55,738 nucleotides of DNA, from contig JALWYH010000070.1 in the NCBI GenBank assembly GCA_027078475.1, positions 1 through 55,738 of the forward strand, read 5' to 3'. The translations under genes and the position numbers were made by a program. This document shows positions 7,895 to 16,400 of this stretch, one piece after another. Every line of letters starts with the position of its first letter. Position 1 is the first letter of the stretch. The notes beneath the pieces are model-generated. The model did not search any database, was not told the origin of the DNA, and saw nothing but the letters and a program-made list of their open reading frames with translations. Origin of the DNA: Thermoproteota archaeon (GTDB lineage Archaea; Korarchaeota; Korarchaeia; Korarchaeales; Korarchaeaceae).

Positions 7895-8320
7895 TTAGCG
7901 GCTTCGATGGGATGAGGAACCGGTTAGAGAGCCCAGTGGAAGAATGGATAGACCGTGAGCCTTCATCCTCTCGAAGTGCTTGATGTTCCCCGTCACCAGC
8001 GGCATGTTCATCTCGATGGCAGTGGCCCCTATCACGAGATCCCTGAATTCCAGTCTGTGGCCCTCCTTGGTGAGATCCACATCCAGGGTCAGGGCCCTCT
8101 TCAGTATCTCCTGAGTGAGGGGCACCACGTAGTAGAGCTCCTCCATGTACCTCTTCGACTCCTCCAGATCCCTTCCCCTGTAGATCAGCCCGAAGAGGTA
8201 CTCGTACAGGCTGACGATCGAGATGTGACAGTCGAATGACAGTAAGACCCTATTCAGCTCCTTCCTGTCTTTGTGAAGTTCTATGAGAGCGTCGGTATCT
8301 AGTAGGATCTTCTCCACCAT
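7895..8320 (-). CDS. vapC: VapC-type PIN-domain toxin
   Basis: A PIN protein of 141 residues with D8 (LLDTD), E40 (SLYE) and D94 (FRDLVIG). The last acidic position reads VTGNIKHF, where Asn replaces Asp as in many archaeal VapC proteins. RNA cleavage is expected from the family. The start overlaps the end of vapB by 22 nt. The final dozen residues (Ser/Arg-rich) extend past the usual end. Confidence 0.88.
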   Translation of the reverse strand: MVEKILLDTDALIELHKDRKELNRVLLSFDCHISIVSLYEYLFGLIYRGRDLEESKRYMEELYYVVPLTQEILKRALTLDVDLTKEGHRLEFRDLVIGATAIEMNMPLVTGNIKHFERMKAHGLSILPLGSLTGSSSHRSR

Positions 8321-8538
8321 GAGGCCCTCCTCTCCTCTATGATCTCCCTGATCTCCTCGGCCTCGGTCTCACTCAACACAACCTTGTCCGCCACCTCTTC
8401 CAGCACCTCTCTCCTGTAAGCCCTGATCAGGGCCTCCAATAGCTCGTCGTAGGATTGTGCTCGCATTTCCTCCTTGATCCTCCTCAGCTTCTCCAGCGTC
8501 CTCCTAGATACCGTAATGGTAGTTCGCTCCATGGGCAT
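8299..8538 (-). CDS. vapB: VapB-type antitoxin (DUF217/RHH-like)
   Basis: A protein of 79 residues. The N-terminal TTITVSRRTLEKLRRIKEEM and YDELLEALIRAY are the strand and helices of an RHH-type VapB; the acidic tail (SETEAEEIREIIEE) would wrap the toxin. The start ATG overlaps a near-perfect 23-nt palindrome (8537-8559), with a TATA box just beyond it (8562-8572), so the gene is probably leaderless and self-repressed. A second in-frame ATG two codons later is possible. Confidence 0.85.
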   Translation of the reverse strand: MPMERTTITVSRRTLEKLRRIKEEMRAQSYDELLEALIRAYRREVLEEVADKVVLSETEAEEIREIIEERRASWWRRSY

Positions 8539-8559
8539 TCATCATTATTAATGGTGAAT
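8537..8559. promoter_or_regulatory. Palindromic operator between TATA box and vapB start
   Basis: Arms ATTCATCATTA and TAATGGTGAAT (one mismatch) flank a single central base. The palindrome fills the space between the TATA-like GATTTATATAG (minus strand, about 8562-8572) and the start codon, and touches the start codon itself. It is a likely VapB/VapC binding site. Confidence 0.6.
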
Positions 8560-8679
8560 GAGCTATATAAATCGCGATGGTGCTTGGAATGTAGGTCTGG
8601 GGAGGCCCCATCAGATCTCGAACTCCATGTTGTGAGGTCTTTGCGTGCATGGTCAAGGCACTTTTCGCGTGAGGAATCT

Positions 8680-8773
8680 ACCTGGCGAGGATGAGGCGGG
8701 GAAGCTACGATTTCAGATGAGAGCTTCCTCTGTCACTATGTGGGAAGATGGGCCTGAAGTTTTGGGTTGAAGC
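8680..8773 (+). pseudogene. Second decayed copy of the HEPN gene 3' end
   Basis: GCGAGGATGAGGCG, AGAGCTTCCTC, TCACTATGTGGGAA and GGGCCTGAAGTTTTGG are shared in order with 6635-6720 of the HEPN gene. Small deletions shift the frame several times and no complete protein remains. The rest of 8539-8963 shows no further gene on either strand that I can support. Confidence 0.65.
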
Positions 8774-8963
8774 TGTACCTACTTACCAAAGATGCGCCTA
8801 GGGGCCCACGGGGCCAGGATCTCCCCCTGGGAAGTCGTCTTTCCCACAAGTCTCTATTCATCTCGGTCCTCCTCAGCACCTCCTCGTGAACCCCTTTCAG
8901 AGACCGTGGGTCGACTTGGTTTCGCTCGGCCCCCAACTCCTGCAAAACTTCGGTGGCACCTCG

Positions 8964-9383
8964 TCACTCCAACATGGCCCTCGCGTGGCTCTTGGGTGGG
9001 CAGTCGGGGTTCCTCAGGGCCTCATTTCGCACAACTTCATCGTTATCATCAACAGCCAACTTCTCCAAGACGTCTACCGGCGTCCTCGGGTTCCTGGCAA
9101 CAGCCTCTCTGACCTCCCACCTCTCATCCCCAGCCAGCCTTCTCAGAATATCCTCAGGCGTATTGGGATTAGAGGCCACCGCGGCCCGAATACAATAGTC
9201 CTCGTCCTGGGCCAGCCTCTCCAGCACATCAGAGGGCGTCGATGGATTCCTGGCCACCAACAATCTCACGTGCCACCTCACATCTCCAGCCAGCACTCTC
9301 AGCCTTCCCGGGTCCGTCCAAGGGTCCTGAGCATCCACGGTGTCATTCACAGGGCACAGATATGATGGTGTGCTATAAATCAT
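8964..9383 (-). CDS. LRV (leucine-rich repeat variant) protein
   Basis: A protein of 139 residues. After about 30 unique residues it has three repeats of 26 residues with the pattern D-x-x-x-x-VR-x-x-VA-x-NP-x-TP-x-DVL-x-x-LA, then a fourth incomplete one (ALRNPDCP). This is the LRV repeat, an alpha/3-10 helix superhelix used as a binding scaffold; some LRV proteins carry an N-terminal Fe-S cluster, which is not evident here (two scattered Cys only). The fourth repeat ends at a TGA at 8964-8966, and the same frame remains open for about 70 codons beyond it, so the gene may be truncated. Confidence 0.7.
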   Translation of the reverse strand: MIYSTPSYLCPVNDTVDAQDPWTDPGRLRVLAGDVRWHVRLLVARNPSTPSDVLERLAQDEDYCIRAAVASNPNTPEDILRRLAGDERWEVREAVARNPRTPVDVLEKLAVDDNDEVVRNEALRNPDCPPKSHARAMLE

Positions 9384-9929
9384 TACGAGGAGGGCGATGT
9401 ATCTCGATGTCCCTGACCCATTTTCGTCATCGCGGATCCCTTGCGCCCTTTATGAGTGAGACGATCGAAGGTGAGGGGAGAGGAGAGTATCTACACGCGA
9501 GAGAAGGCGATATTCCTGCCCTTCACGCCGTGCTCCCTACCTCGCGATCCAGCCGGAGTGTCCGGAAACCAGAAATTTCCGGACACTTATTACATTTCCT
9601 TCAGTGTTCCTTTCTATTGTGCGTGTTGGCCTCAAAACTTCTTAGAACTACTAGAAGGGTTGGACATTTACCATTTTTAATTAAATAGCATGCCTTCCCG
9701 GTTCTCTCAGTTCTGTGGTTACCGCGCGAGCTAGAATGGTTTAGGTTGCAGAATTCTCCTGACTTTAGACCAAAATTTGAGTGTTATGATGAGAACCTCA
9801 CCTCTTGGCACAAAAGAGATGCTCGAGGAACCAACTTAGATGCTAAATATGGCTTAATTTCTCCCAAAAAATTGAAGGATGACTTAATAAATTGCTGTAT
9901 AGCGAACTACTAGCGATCTGTATACTTAG
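9384..9929. other. Gene-poor stretch at the start of an AT-rich segment
   Basis: No convincing gene on either strand. A 74-residue open frame at 9456-9680 lacks a recognisable domain. It holds the strong inverted repeat at 9557-9587, and base composition becomes visibly AT-richer from about 9590 onwards, which may mark an insertion boundary. Confidence 0.4.
9557..9587. repeat. 12-bp inverted repeat (stem-loop)
   Basis: AGTGTCCGGAAA (9557-9568) and TTTCCGGACACT (9576-9587) are exact reverse complements with a 7-nt loop. There is no adjacent T-tract of the usual terminator kind and no flanking transposase. It may be an operator, a recombination site or a remnant of a small mobile element; it sits at the composition change. 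Confidence 0.55.
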
Positions 9930-10184
9930 GTGGGAGATGTGATTTCAGGCGTTGGGACTGATGACGATCAAGTTCCGCTGTGGAAGAAAATCCTGAAGAA
10001 GTTGAAAGAGTGGTGGGACTCCCTTGATGAGCCTGCGTTTGAGTTCTCGATAAGCAGTCCAGACTCAAGAACGGAGAGTAAGATAAAGAGCCCAGCTGTG
10101 AGTTTCAGTATCGAACCGGGTGACGACGAAGAATGGGAAGATGAAGAGCCAAGTGATGACGAAGTGGATGACGAGAATTGGTGA
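9930..10184 (+). CDS. Small acidic protein of unknown function
   Basis: A frame of 84 residues with a GTG start (an in-frame GTG at 9939 is an alternative). A Lys/Trp-rich amphipathic helix (WKKILKKLKEWWDSL, about 19-33) is followed by two similar strands (FEFSIS and VSFSIEP) and a tail of almost only Asp, Glu and Trp. No family is recognised. Such an acidic tail could be a DNA mimic or binding tail, but that is speculation. The gene stands alone in AT-rich DNA. Confidence 0.45.
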   Translation: MGDVISGVGTDDDQVPLWKKILKKLKEWWDSLDEPAFEFSISSPDSRTESKIKSPAVSFSIEPGDDEEWEDEEPSDDEVDDENW

Positions 10185-10518
10185 AGGTACGATCGATACA
10201 TAAGGGCGCTATATGACCCACCCTAATAGAGATATAGAGATCCTGTCCTAAGAGTTTCGAGGTAATGTCCCAGTCGACCTAGAACAATATTCGCGTGAGA
10301 ATTGGAGAGAGAATACACATTGGAGGAAGGGTGTGAAGGCTTACTCTCTATAAGATTAAAGATTAACTGTTGAGACTCCGTGAATCTGACATCATTAGGT
10401 CCAGAATTGGAGGCTCAAACTCGATATCTGCGTGAATTTTAGTTTGTACGTCCGACTTCCAAAATCACGATGGACTTTACCGGGATAGAATTCTTTTTAA
10501 TCGTGAGTTTCACATAGT
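10185..10518. other. Intergenic, no feature recognised
   Basis: AT-rich stretch without open frames of note. Only a TATA-like TTTTTAATC near 10493 can be seen, which serves the membrane-protein gene that follows. Confidence 0.4.
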
Positions 10519-10854
10519 TTGATGATGGTCCGTGATAGGACTATTCTTTCCTTGGCGGCGGTTCCCGCTATTTTATTGAACTTTACTAGGCTCCTCGAGT
10601 CTCTTGCCCTTATTCCTCCAATTCTTCCCGCTCCCTTCTATTCATTACCTGGTATGAAGTACTATGTTTTCCTAGCCGGTATCGGGATTATAGTAGGGAT
10701 ATCAGCTTTCCTCTTTCAGAACTCGATCTCGCTGATACCCTCCTATGCTCTTTCCATGTCCGGTTCAGAGGTAGGCCTAGCCCTAATGATCTCCTTATTG
10801 GGCCTAGTTCTCGGTAGGTTATGGGTCAGAAGGTTCGGTGGGGGCGTCGACTAG
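10519..10854 (+). CDS. Small integral membrane protein
   Basis: About 110 residues with three hydrophobic segments (about 10-32, 48-70 and 83-103) separated by short loops, and a basic end (RRFGGG), suggesting a cytoplasmic C-terminus. The first codon could be TTG at 10519 or the ATGs at 10522 and 10525; the TATA-like box near 10493 favours a leaderless start at 10522. No family is recognised. Small membrane proteins occur as effectors in defence loci, but nothing here links it to a partner. Confidence 0.55.
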   Translation: MMMVRDRTILSLAAVPAILLNFTRLLESLALIPPILPAPFYSLPGMKYYVFLAGIGIIVGISAFLFQNSISLIPSYALSMSGSEVGLALMISLLGLVLGRLWVRRFGGGVD

Positions 10855-11047
10855 CTCATCTCCGTAGCGGTGTTATCTACATCTTTACTCTTACTAATCA
10901 TTGGATGTTCGGGAGCGTTGGGGTAAATCTATTGCGTGTAATGCTCACCTTAGACCCACCTTCAAGGAATTTGTCCCATTAAGGGTAGTGAGGACAGGCT
11001 AAGGGAACTCCCTTATGTGCCATATGGAAAAAGTCATCTCTAGGAGT

Positions 11048-11181
11048 GAGGCTAGGTGGATGACCTGCTTGAGAGTTATCCTGGTGAGGAGGGCAACGAC
11101 CCACTCCTGATGGTGAGGGAGCATGTGAAGGAGAGCGCCGGATCCATACGCTCCCTTTACTTAGCTCTCGAGGGAACTTAG
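11048..11181 (+). pseudogene. Decayed 3' end of a large helicase gene (copy of 44735-44865)
   Basis: The reading frame ending at the TAG at 11179-11181 gives DLLESYPGEEGNDPLLMVRE followed by HVKESAGSIRSLYLALEGT. This matches the last 40 residues of the SF2 helicase encoded at 40759-44865 (DLIESYSTREGNDPLPMVKE, then YAKENARSIRSIYLALTL). Nothing upstream in 10855-11047 can be aligned, so only the 3' end survives. No start codon belongs to it. Confidence 0.75.
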
Positions 11182-11278
11182 AGTCGATGGAGGTTGGTAG
11201 GGTCACTTGATTCTGCTCACATTGAGCTCTGTCGGGGGGCTAAGGAGGTAAAAGGAAGATCCTAATTAATTTCACAAG

Positions 11279-12496
11279 ATGCCTAATCGTTTTAACTTCT
11301 ATAGTCCTCGATCCAAGGCACGAAAAATGATCCAAAAAGAATTAGTCAGAGATCTAGTTCGAGATTATCTCAAATTCCTGGAGACGGAAAAAGGTATTGA
11401 ATGGGATCAGGAGAGGAAGGAGAAGAGAAGGCTGTACGGGGAAGCTCTTTCCCTCCGTTCCCTCTCAGGTAGCGATGAAGAATTCGAGAAGAAATTTAGG
11501 GATGTCCTAAAGGGACTTTGGGCTCTCGGGATGTGGAGGAAGAGGGAGGAGAGGATCAATAAAATAATTTCTAAGAATGGGATTTCTAATATCAAGGAAT
11601 GGCTAAAGGACTTGCTTTATGGAGAAGGAGATTTCGCCAAGAGGTTTGACACCTTCCTGAAGAGATCATGGGGTATTGGTGTTGCCAGCTTGACTGAAAT
11701 CTTATGCTTCGCACGGCCGAATGAATTCATGATATGGAACAGCGGTGTTTTCCTCGGATTAAAAAGACTGGGCCTCGAGAGAGAACTTCCAATTACACAA
11801 AGCAATCCCCTCTATATCAGAGGGCAGCAGTACCTTAAGCTCATGAGCTTCTTCTCCAGACTAAAGGAAGATATGAGAGATCTGCTCGAAGGCAGAGTTG
11901 TCGATTATCCGGAGTTAGACTTCTTCCTTTTCTACCTGACTACTCGCCAGGGCGAAGAGCTAGCTGGACCAGCGGAGGCGGAGCCCCACGTCTACGAGCC
12001 CCCACTTGATCATACAATGGTTCAGTACTACCTCCTAGAAATAGGGAACCTCTTAGGATATGCTACGTACGTGGCGAGGAATGACAAGGGTAAGAGTGTA
12101 AAGGGGAGGACACTAGGTGAAATCGCGAGCATCAGCAGACTTCCAGAGTGGCTTATGGTAAAATACTCCAAATCCGAGGATCCCAGCAGGATCGATGTAA
12201 TCTGGCTTGATTCTAGTGGAGAGGAGCTTCGCTATGCCTTCGAGGTCTCTCACACAAGCGATATGAGGAAAGATCTGGCGACCCTCATCAGCATCTCTAG
12301 CTTGACTTCTAAGGTATTTGTGATGGCACCGAATTCTAGGAGGGATGAATTCGAGAGGCTTTTAGAGGCGAAGCCCTTCAGTAGCTATAAGAGCAAGCTG
12401 GGGTTCATTCCCTATGATACATTGAAGAAGCTCCTTAGGAACCTCAGGGATTTGAGGGAATTACTGGATCCCTTGGGGATAAGAGCTGAATTTTAA
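11279..12496 (+). CDS. Restriction-endonuclease-like protein with HhH-type N-terminal region
   Basis: A protein of 405 residues in AT-rich DNA. The middle (about 128-165, SWGIGVASLTEILCFARP) resembles the helix-hairpin-helix region of base-excision and end-binding proteins. Near the C-terminus, RIDVIWLD at about 304 and FEVSHT at about 322 match the D...E-x-S/K core of PD-(D/E)XK restriction enzymes of the 'EVS/EVK' type. The following genes encode DUF365 and EVE proteins, so a modification-dependent restriction role is plausible but inferred. The ATG at 11279 follows a TATA-like stretch only weakly. A pyrimidine-rich run (12535-12562) after the stop looks like an archaeal terminator. Confidence 0.65.
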   Translation: MPNRFNFYSPRSKARKMIQKELVRDLVRDYLKFLETEKGIEWDQERKEKRRLYGEALSLRSLSGSDEEFEKKFRDVLKGLWALGMWRKREERINKIISKNGISNIKEWLKDLLYGEGDFAKRFDTFLKRSWGIGVASLTEILCFARPNEFMIWNSGVFLGLKRLGLERELPITQSNPLYIRGQQYLKLMSFFSRLKEDMRDLLEGRVVDYPELDFFLFYLTTRQGEELAGPAEAEPHVYEPPLDHTMVQYYLLEIGNLLGYATYVARNDKGKSVKGRTLGEIASISRLPEWLMVKYSKSEDPSRIDVIWLDSSGEELRYAFEVSHTSDMRKDLATLISISSLTSKVFVMAPNSRRDEFERLLEAKPFSSYKSKLGFIPYDTLKKLLRNLRDLRELLDPLGIRAEF

Positions 12497-12529
12497 AAAG
12501 TATGAACTCATAATTGAATCTCGTCAGCT

Positions 12530-12562
12530 CCTGATTATTTTCTTCTTTTTTGGTTCATTTTA
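12530..12562 (+). terminator. T-rich archaeal-type terminator
   Basis: ATTATTTTCTTCTTTTTTGG and the following TTCATTTT lie about 40 nt after the restriction-like gene. Archaeal RNA polymerase stops at such T-runs without needing a hairpin. The remainder of 12563-12874 has no gene. Confidence 0.45.
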
Positions 12563-12874
12563 GCTAATGGCTGGGTCCTCGGATGCCCACCTATGGGTGG
12601 CCTCTTCACTCCATTTATCCACTAGCTGTAGTCCTTGAGACCAATTTCTGGTAATTACCCTGATATCTAGAGGATGATGTACTTGTACCTAATTACACTT
12701 CAAGAAGATCTTACTTTCCAGGTTCATAATATATATCTAAATACCTAAAGACGTCTCCTCGAAGTTATCAAGTAGACAGTCAGGGAACATTACTGCCTGT
12801 GCTATGGGAGATGGGTGATATTTTAGTGGGAGGATTAAAATTAACTATCCAATGCATTTCCTTGGGGGAACACA

Positions 12875-13297
12875 TTGAAAGTGATAGGTGCCATATTCCC
12901 CCTTCCCTCCCACCTAGTCGATAGGATATTCGAGGAGGGCAGGAACGTATTCCTGAAGCCTCCCACACTCTATAAGGACTTGGGGAAGGGATCCAAGATC
13001 CTATTCTATGCTTCTGGAGAGATAAGGGAGATAGTTGGGGAGGGCACGGCGGAGAAGGTAGAGTTATTGAGGCCGGAGGAGGCCGTGACGAAGTACGGGA
13101 AGAAGCTCTTCTTGGATCCTGGTGAGATCAGAGAGTATTTGAGGGAAAAGAGGAGGGCATCTAAGGTACTGGTGATAGTTCTGAAGGATTTGAGGAGGTA
13201 CAGGAGGGGGTACAAGCCTAAGAGATTCATTACCGTAGCAGGGAAGAGGCTTACAGATACGGAGTATAAAGAGATACTCAGGGCGGTTGGGGGATAG
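12875..13297 (+). CDS. DUF365 (PUA/ASCH-like fold) protein
   Basis: A protein of 140 residues matching the archaeal DUF365 family in order: VIGAIFPLPSHLVDRIFEEG, then KGSKILFYASGEIREIVGEG, a KYGKKLFL segment and a final ITVAGKRLTDTEYKEIL. The PUA/ASCH-like beta-barrel of this family is thought to bind RNA or modified bases; the ligand is unknown. The TTG start at 12875 fits the conserved N-terminus. The gene ends 1 nt from the end of the convergent EVE gene, so the two meet tail to tail. Confidence 0.8.
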   Translation: MKVIGAIFPLPSHLVDRIFEEGRNVFLKPPTLYKDLGKGSKILFYASGEIREIVGEGTAEKVELLRPEEAVTKYGKKLFLDPGEIREYLREKRRASKVLVIVLKDLRRYRRGYKPKRFITVAGKRLTDTEYKEILRAVGG

Positions 13298-13298
13298 G

Positions 13299-13736
13299 TC
13301 AGCCCTCGGCTCTCTCCAGGGCCTCTTTTAAGAGCTTGAAATCGTGTTCAGGTATTTTAGCCAGGCCGGAGCGCAGGTGGGCGGCCCAGAACTGCTTATT
13401 CTTTATGAATGCTAGTTTTGGAACTAGAGGTTTGAATCCCACTGGCTTTTCCGGGATTAAGGCGGGCTTCAGCTCCACCCTATTGGGGTAGAGGCGCCCT
13501 TTGAAGATCCTCTTGGAGTCGCGGTAGGGAGCGGAAGCTACTTGGAATAGGCCGGCTATTCTTGGAGGGAGAAGCTCGTCTCCCCTCTTGGACGACATTA
13601 GATAGATGAAGAGATAATCTCCTCTCTTAAGGCGTTTGATCAGGTTCTCTCTCCCTTCAGGTAATCCCCAAACATGTTTACTCTTGACTATAGGCCAGTT
13701 ATCATCGTTAGTTACCGCGATATAATAATCTGGCAT
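13299..13736 (-). CDS. EVE-domain protein
   Basis: A protein of 145 residues, the usual length of a single EVE domain. Visible hallmarks are the N-terminal YYIAVTNDDNW, the VWGLPEG loop, LKRGDYLFIYL at about 40-50 and the basic GLFQVASAPYRDSKRIF. EVE domains hold a pocket for flipped modified bases such as 5-methylcytosine and often accompany restriction nucleases. Here it is near a restriction-like gene and a DUF365 gene. The minus-strand promoter should lie in 13737-13850. Confidence 0.85.
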   Translation of the reverse strand: MPDYYIAVTNDDNWPIVKSKHVWGLPEGRENLIKRLKRGDYLFIYLMSSKRGDELLPPRIAGLFQVASAPYRDSKRIFKGRLYPNRVELKPALIPEKPVGFKPLVPKLAFIKNKQFWAAHLRSGLAKIPEHDFKLLKEALERAEG

Positions 13737-14113
13737 AAAGAAGCAAGTAGAGGAAAGGAGATAACTCTTGCGCTCGGTCCAATCCCCTGAGGAAAATTAC
13801 AAAAGTACATCTCGATTCAGTATTGAAATTAAACTAACCTAGCAGGATTATTAGCGATGTTCTATCTATTTGAATAGCATTTTTCACTTAATCACATTTC
13901 TTTTCTCATTTACATTTAGCCGTTTATTTAAATTATTTAAACTAAACAACATCTCCCATCTTTCCTCAGGCAATTAACTTATCGGACTCTCTCCTTTTAC
14001 AACCCACTTGATTAAACACGAGCGGCTGATCGGCGGTTATAAGAACGGGTTGGTACCGGATCTACCAATATAGATCCCGATCGTAAAATAAAGTTTTTAA
14101 CATCTCTTGGACT
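13737..14113. other. AT-rich divergent promoter region
   Basis: This spacer separates the EVE gene from the HEPN-winged-helix gene and holds no gene. It contains an inverted repeat, GGATCTA (14058-14064) and TAGATCC (14071-14077), and the TATA-like GTTTTTAAC at 14093-14101, about 25 nt before the ATG at 14123. Confidence 0.45.
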
Positions 14114-14122
14114 TTGATAAGT

Positions 14123-14908
14123 ATGGAGATTGACTTAAATAAGCTCATCGAACAACTGTCAAGGAGATTCGATCTGGAGGGAGTTAGCCTTGCATTAAAG
14201 GAATATAGACTCTCTAAGGCTGCTTTCAAAGCGCAGAAGTGGGAGGATGTCGTAAAGCACTCCGCCATCTTTAGTGAAGCCATAATAGGTCTTTTAGTAA
14301 AGAGCGAGCTTAGGATCGGCATAGATTATAATGCCATACGCTTTAATGATATGTTTCTCGAACTCTTAAAGGCTAAAGTAGGGGGTCCTACTTCCGAGAT
14401 TCTCTTGAAGGTTATCCCGCAGGTTGCCAAGTCCATTTACATGCTCAGAAACAAGAAGCGCGTAGTACATCTGAAGCTCATAGACCCTACCTATCTAGAT
14501 GCCCACTATTGCATAACTGCAATTGACTGGATAATCGCCCAACTCCTCACTACAAGTACTGATGAAGCGAACGAACAAGAAGCATGGAGTCTCATTCAGA
14601 AAATTACGGAAGAAGAGCTACCTTTCATGGAGATATTCGAGGATGGTACTGTTATGATTTATCCTGATGACCTCTCCTTGAAGGATAGGGTTCTTCTTGT
14701 ACTTTATCTTAAATATCCAAATAGAATTCCAACAAACGAACTACTAAATACGATCATACATGAAGGGAAAAAGGAAAGTATAAGAGCTACATTATCCAGA
14801 CTCTGGAAGGAGAAACTTATCCATAGGAACGAGCAAGGAGTCATCCTTACCAAGAAGGGGATTAGGTACGTGGAAGAGAAAATATTAAGGAGGAATATCA
14901 ATGTCTGA
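14123..14908 (+). CDS. HEPN-like protein with C-terminal winged helix
   Basis: About 261 residues. The N-terminal two thirds are helical; the segment RNKKRVVH at about 112-119 has the R...H spacing of HEPN ribonucleases of the Abi type and is followed by LKLIDPTYLDAHYCITAIDWII. The last 80 residues form a winged helix (LKDRVLLVLYLKYPNRIPTNELLN, then TLSRLWKEKLIH). HEPN plus wHTH suggests a DNA- or RNA-triggered abortive response, but the family is not named with certainty. A TTG at 14114 is also in frame; the TATA box favours the ATG at 14123. Confidence 0.55.
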   Translation: MEIDLNKLIEQLSRRFDLEGVSLALKEYRLSKAAFKAQKWEDVVKHSAIFSEAIIGLLVKSELRIGIDYNAIRFNDMFLELLKAKVGGPTSEILLKVIPQVAKSIYMLRNKKRVVHLKLIDPTYLDAHYCITAIDWIIAQLLTTSTDEANEQEAWSLIQKITEEELPFMEIFEDGTVMIYPDDLSLKDRVLLVLYLKYPNRIPTNELLNTIIHEGKKESIRATLSRLWKEKLIHRNEQGVILTKKGIRYVEEKILRRNINV

Positions 14909-14929
14909 TATACGATATAGTTGATTAAA

Positions 14930-16345
14930 TCATGTACTCTTTATCAAAATTTTTAGAGCTTCTCTCAGTTCTCTGTGTTTATCTGACCTCGCTAATGATT
15001 TGAAGTAATAAATAATTTCTCTTCCTTTCTTCCCCCTCTCGATAAGTCCTATTTTCACCAGCCTTTCAAGCTCTTTTCTGCATCTCCTAACGGTATCTAT
15101 GTGATACCCAGTCCATGCCGACAGGTCGGCATATGTGAATTCTTTACCTTCATTTTCGACTAGAATGGCAATTATCTCTTTCGCGGGTCTGCTGAGCTGA
15201 TCTATCAATCTTCCGACATTTTTTAGCAACCTATCCATCACCGCGTCACTTCCATTCTTCCTTTGGGTTGTCTCGGATCGTTCCTTCTGTCGTGATATAT
15301 GAGAATTTTCGTCGATTGTGACTTTAATGTTACTTAAAATCGAAATTTGTTGTTTGAGCCTCTCTATCTCTTTTTCCTTTTCCTCTAATTGAGCTAAGAG
15401 CCTCTTATTTTCTCTCGTCAGTCGCTCGATAACCGTCTGATTTTCCTTAGTTTGAAAGACGGCCCTTTTTATTTCATCAGCCAATTCCTCACTAATTTTT
15501 TTGAGAGATGGAACATTAAGTGGTTTTTCCAATTGAGGAGTGCTTCCAGCATGAAACGTGTGTCTCTCTCTAACTCTTATTACCTTCTCAAAACTTCCGT
15601 TGTAGAATATGCATTCGCCCACAGCTAGCGAAGGTACAATTCTATGTATCTTTGCCTTGTGGACTGGGAGGATATCTTGATATACCTTTAAATCAGCGGG
15701 ATGAACTACTCTGTGAAGAAATAATATCTCCGCTTGGGTAAGAACATCCTTATCTACCTTTGCTGATCTCTGGCTAATGAGAATCACACCCAATCCTCTC
15801 TTCCTACCTCTCAGTGCTATTTTTACCAAGAATTCTTTTAATTTAGTGTTATGGCCTTGGGGTACAAATTCATGTGCTTCTTCTAGCACTACAAAGTAGG
15901 GTTTTCGAATCTTGCCTGAGGCAGCCCACAATCCTTTCAAGAAGGCTGCAAGCAGGTCCTCACTTTCTCTGGGAGAGTATCCACTTAGATCTAATATTAT
16001 AGGAATACCTCTCTTTAGCGAAAAACTTGCAACAGTATAGCCGTGTTCAGGCTCGATCTCGATGTCAACATCCCCTTTCCCCAAATGAGCTATCTCGTAT
16101 TTTTCTTTTATACCCCAGTACTCTCCATCGATGTCAATTATGGTTAAAGGGAGTCCATGAGACAGTAATTCTTCGATGATAACCGCGGCAGTATTTGTCT
16201 TTCCCGATCCCCTTATGCCAAGTATGGCTATGCATTTCCCAATTAAGTCGTCTAGAATGAGCCTTAGATCCTTTGACACATTGATCGATATCTTCTCATA
16301 TTTTTTGTCGATTCTTGGGTTATTTTCTAGAGAGGTCATGGTCAT
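14930..16345 (-). CDS. HerA/DUF87-like ATPase with coiled coil and winged helix
   Basis: A protein of 471 residues. Walker A is GIRGSGKT at 43-50, Walker B FVVLEEAH at 151-158, and the ALRGRKRGLGVILISQR segment at 177-193 carries the sensor and arginine-finger region of the HerA/FtsK class. The first beta-barrel (HAS domain) is missing or very short. Residues 300-345 form a coiled coil rich in Glu and Lys, and the C-terminus is a winged helix (FTYADLSAWTGYHIDTVRRCRKELERL). HerA proteins are hexameric DNA translocases, normally paired with NurA nuclease or Sir2; no such nuclease is beside it. It is the last gene of a leftward cluster with two winged-helix proteins. Confidence 0.85.
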   Translation of the reverse strand: MTMTSLENNPRIDKKYEKISINVSKDLRLILDDLIGKCIAILGIRGSGKTNTAAVIIEELLSHGLPLTIIDIDGEYWGIKEKYEIAHLGKGDVDIEIEPEHGYTVASFSLKRGIPIILDLSGYSPRESEDLLAAFLKGLWAASGKIRKPYFVVLEEAHEFVPQGHNTKLKEFLVKIALRGRKRGLGVILISQRSAKVDKDVLTQAEILFLHRVVHPADLKVYQDILPVHKAKIHRIVPSLAVGECIFYNGSFEKVIRVRERHTFHAGSTPQLEKPLNVPSLKKISEELADEIKRAVFQTKENQTVIERLTRENKRLLAQLEEKEKEIERLKQQISILSNIKVTIDENSHISRQKERSETTQRKNGSDAVMDRLLKNVGRLIDQLSRPAKEIIAILVENEGKEFTYADLSAWTGYHIDTVRRCRKELERLVKIGLIERGKKGREIIYYFKSLARSDKHRELREALKILIKST

Positions 16346-16400
16346 ACTTTATCCCCGTTTGCGTACATATGGTCTTTAGACCCATATCTCAGCTGCCTTG

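Noticed and set aside
9456-9680. 74-codon plus-strand frame
   Set aside because: No recognisable domain, start context or neighbour supports it; it covers the inverted repeat at 9557-9587.
14930-16345. HerA-NurA pair
   Set aside because: Neither neighbouring gene has NurA motifs; both short proteins upstream are winged-helix types.
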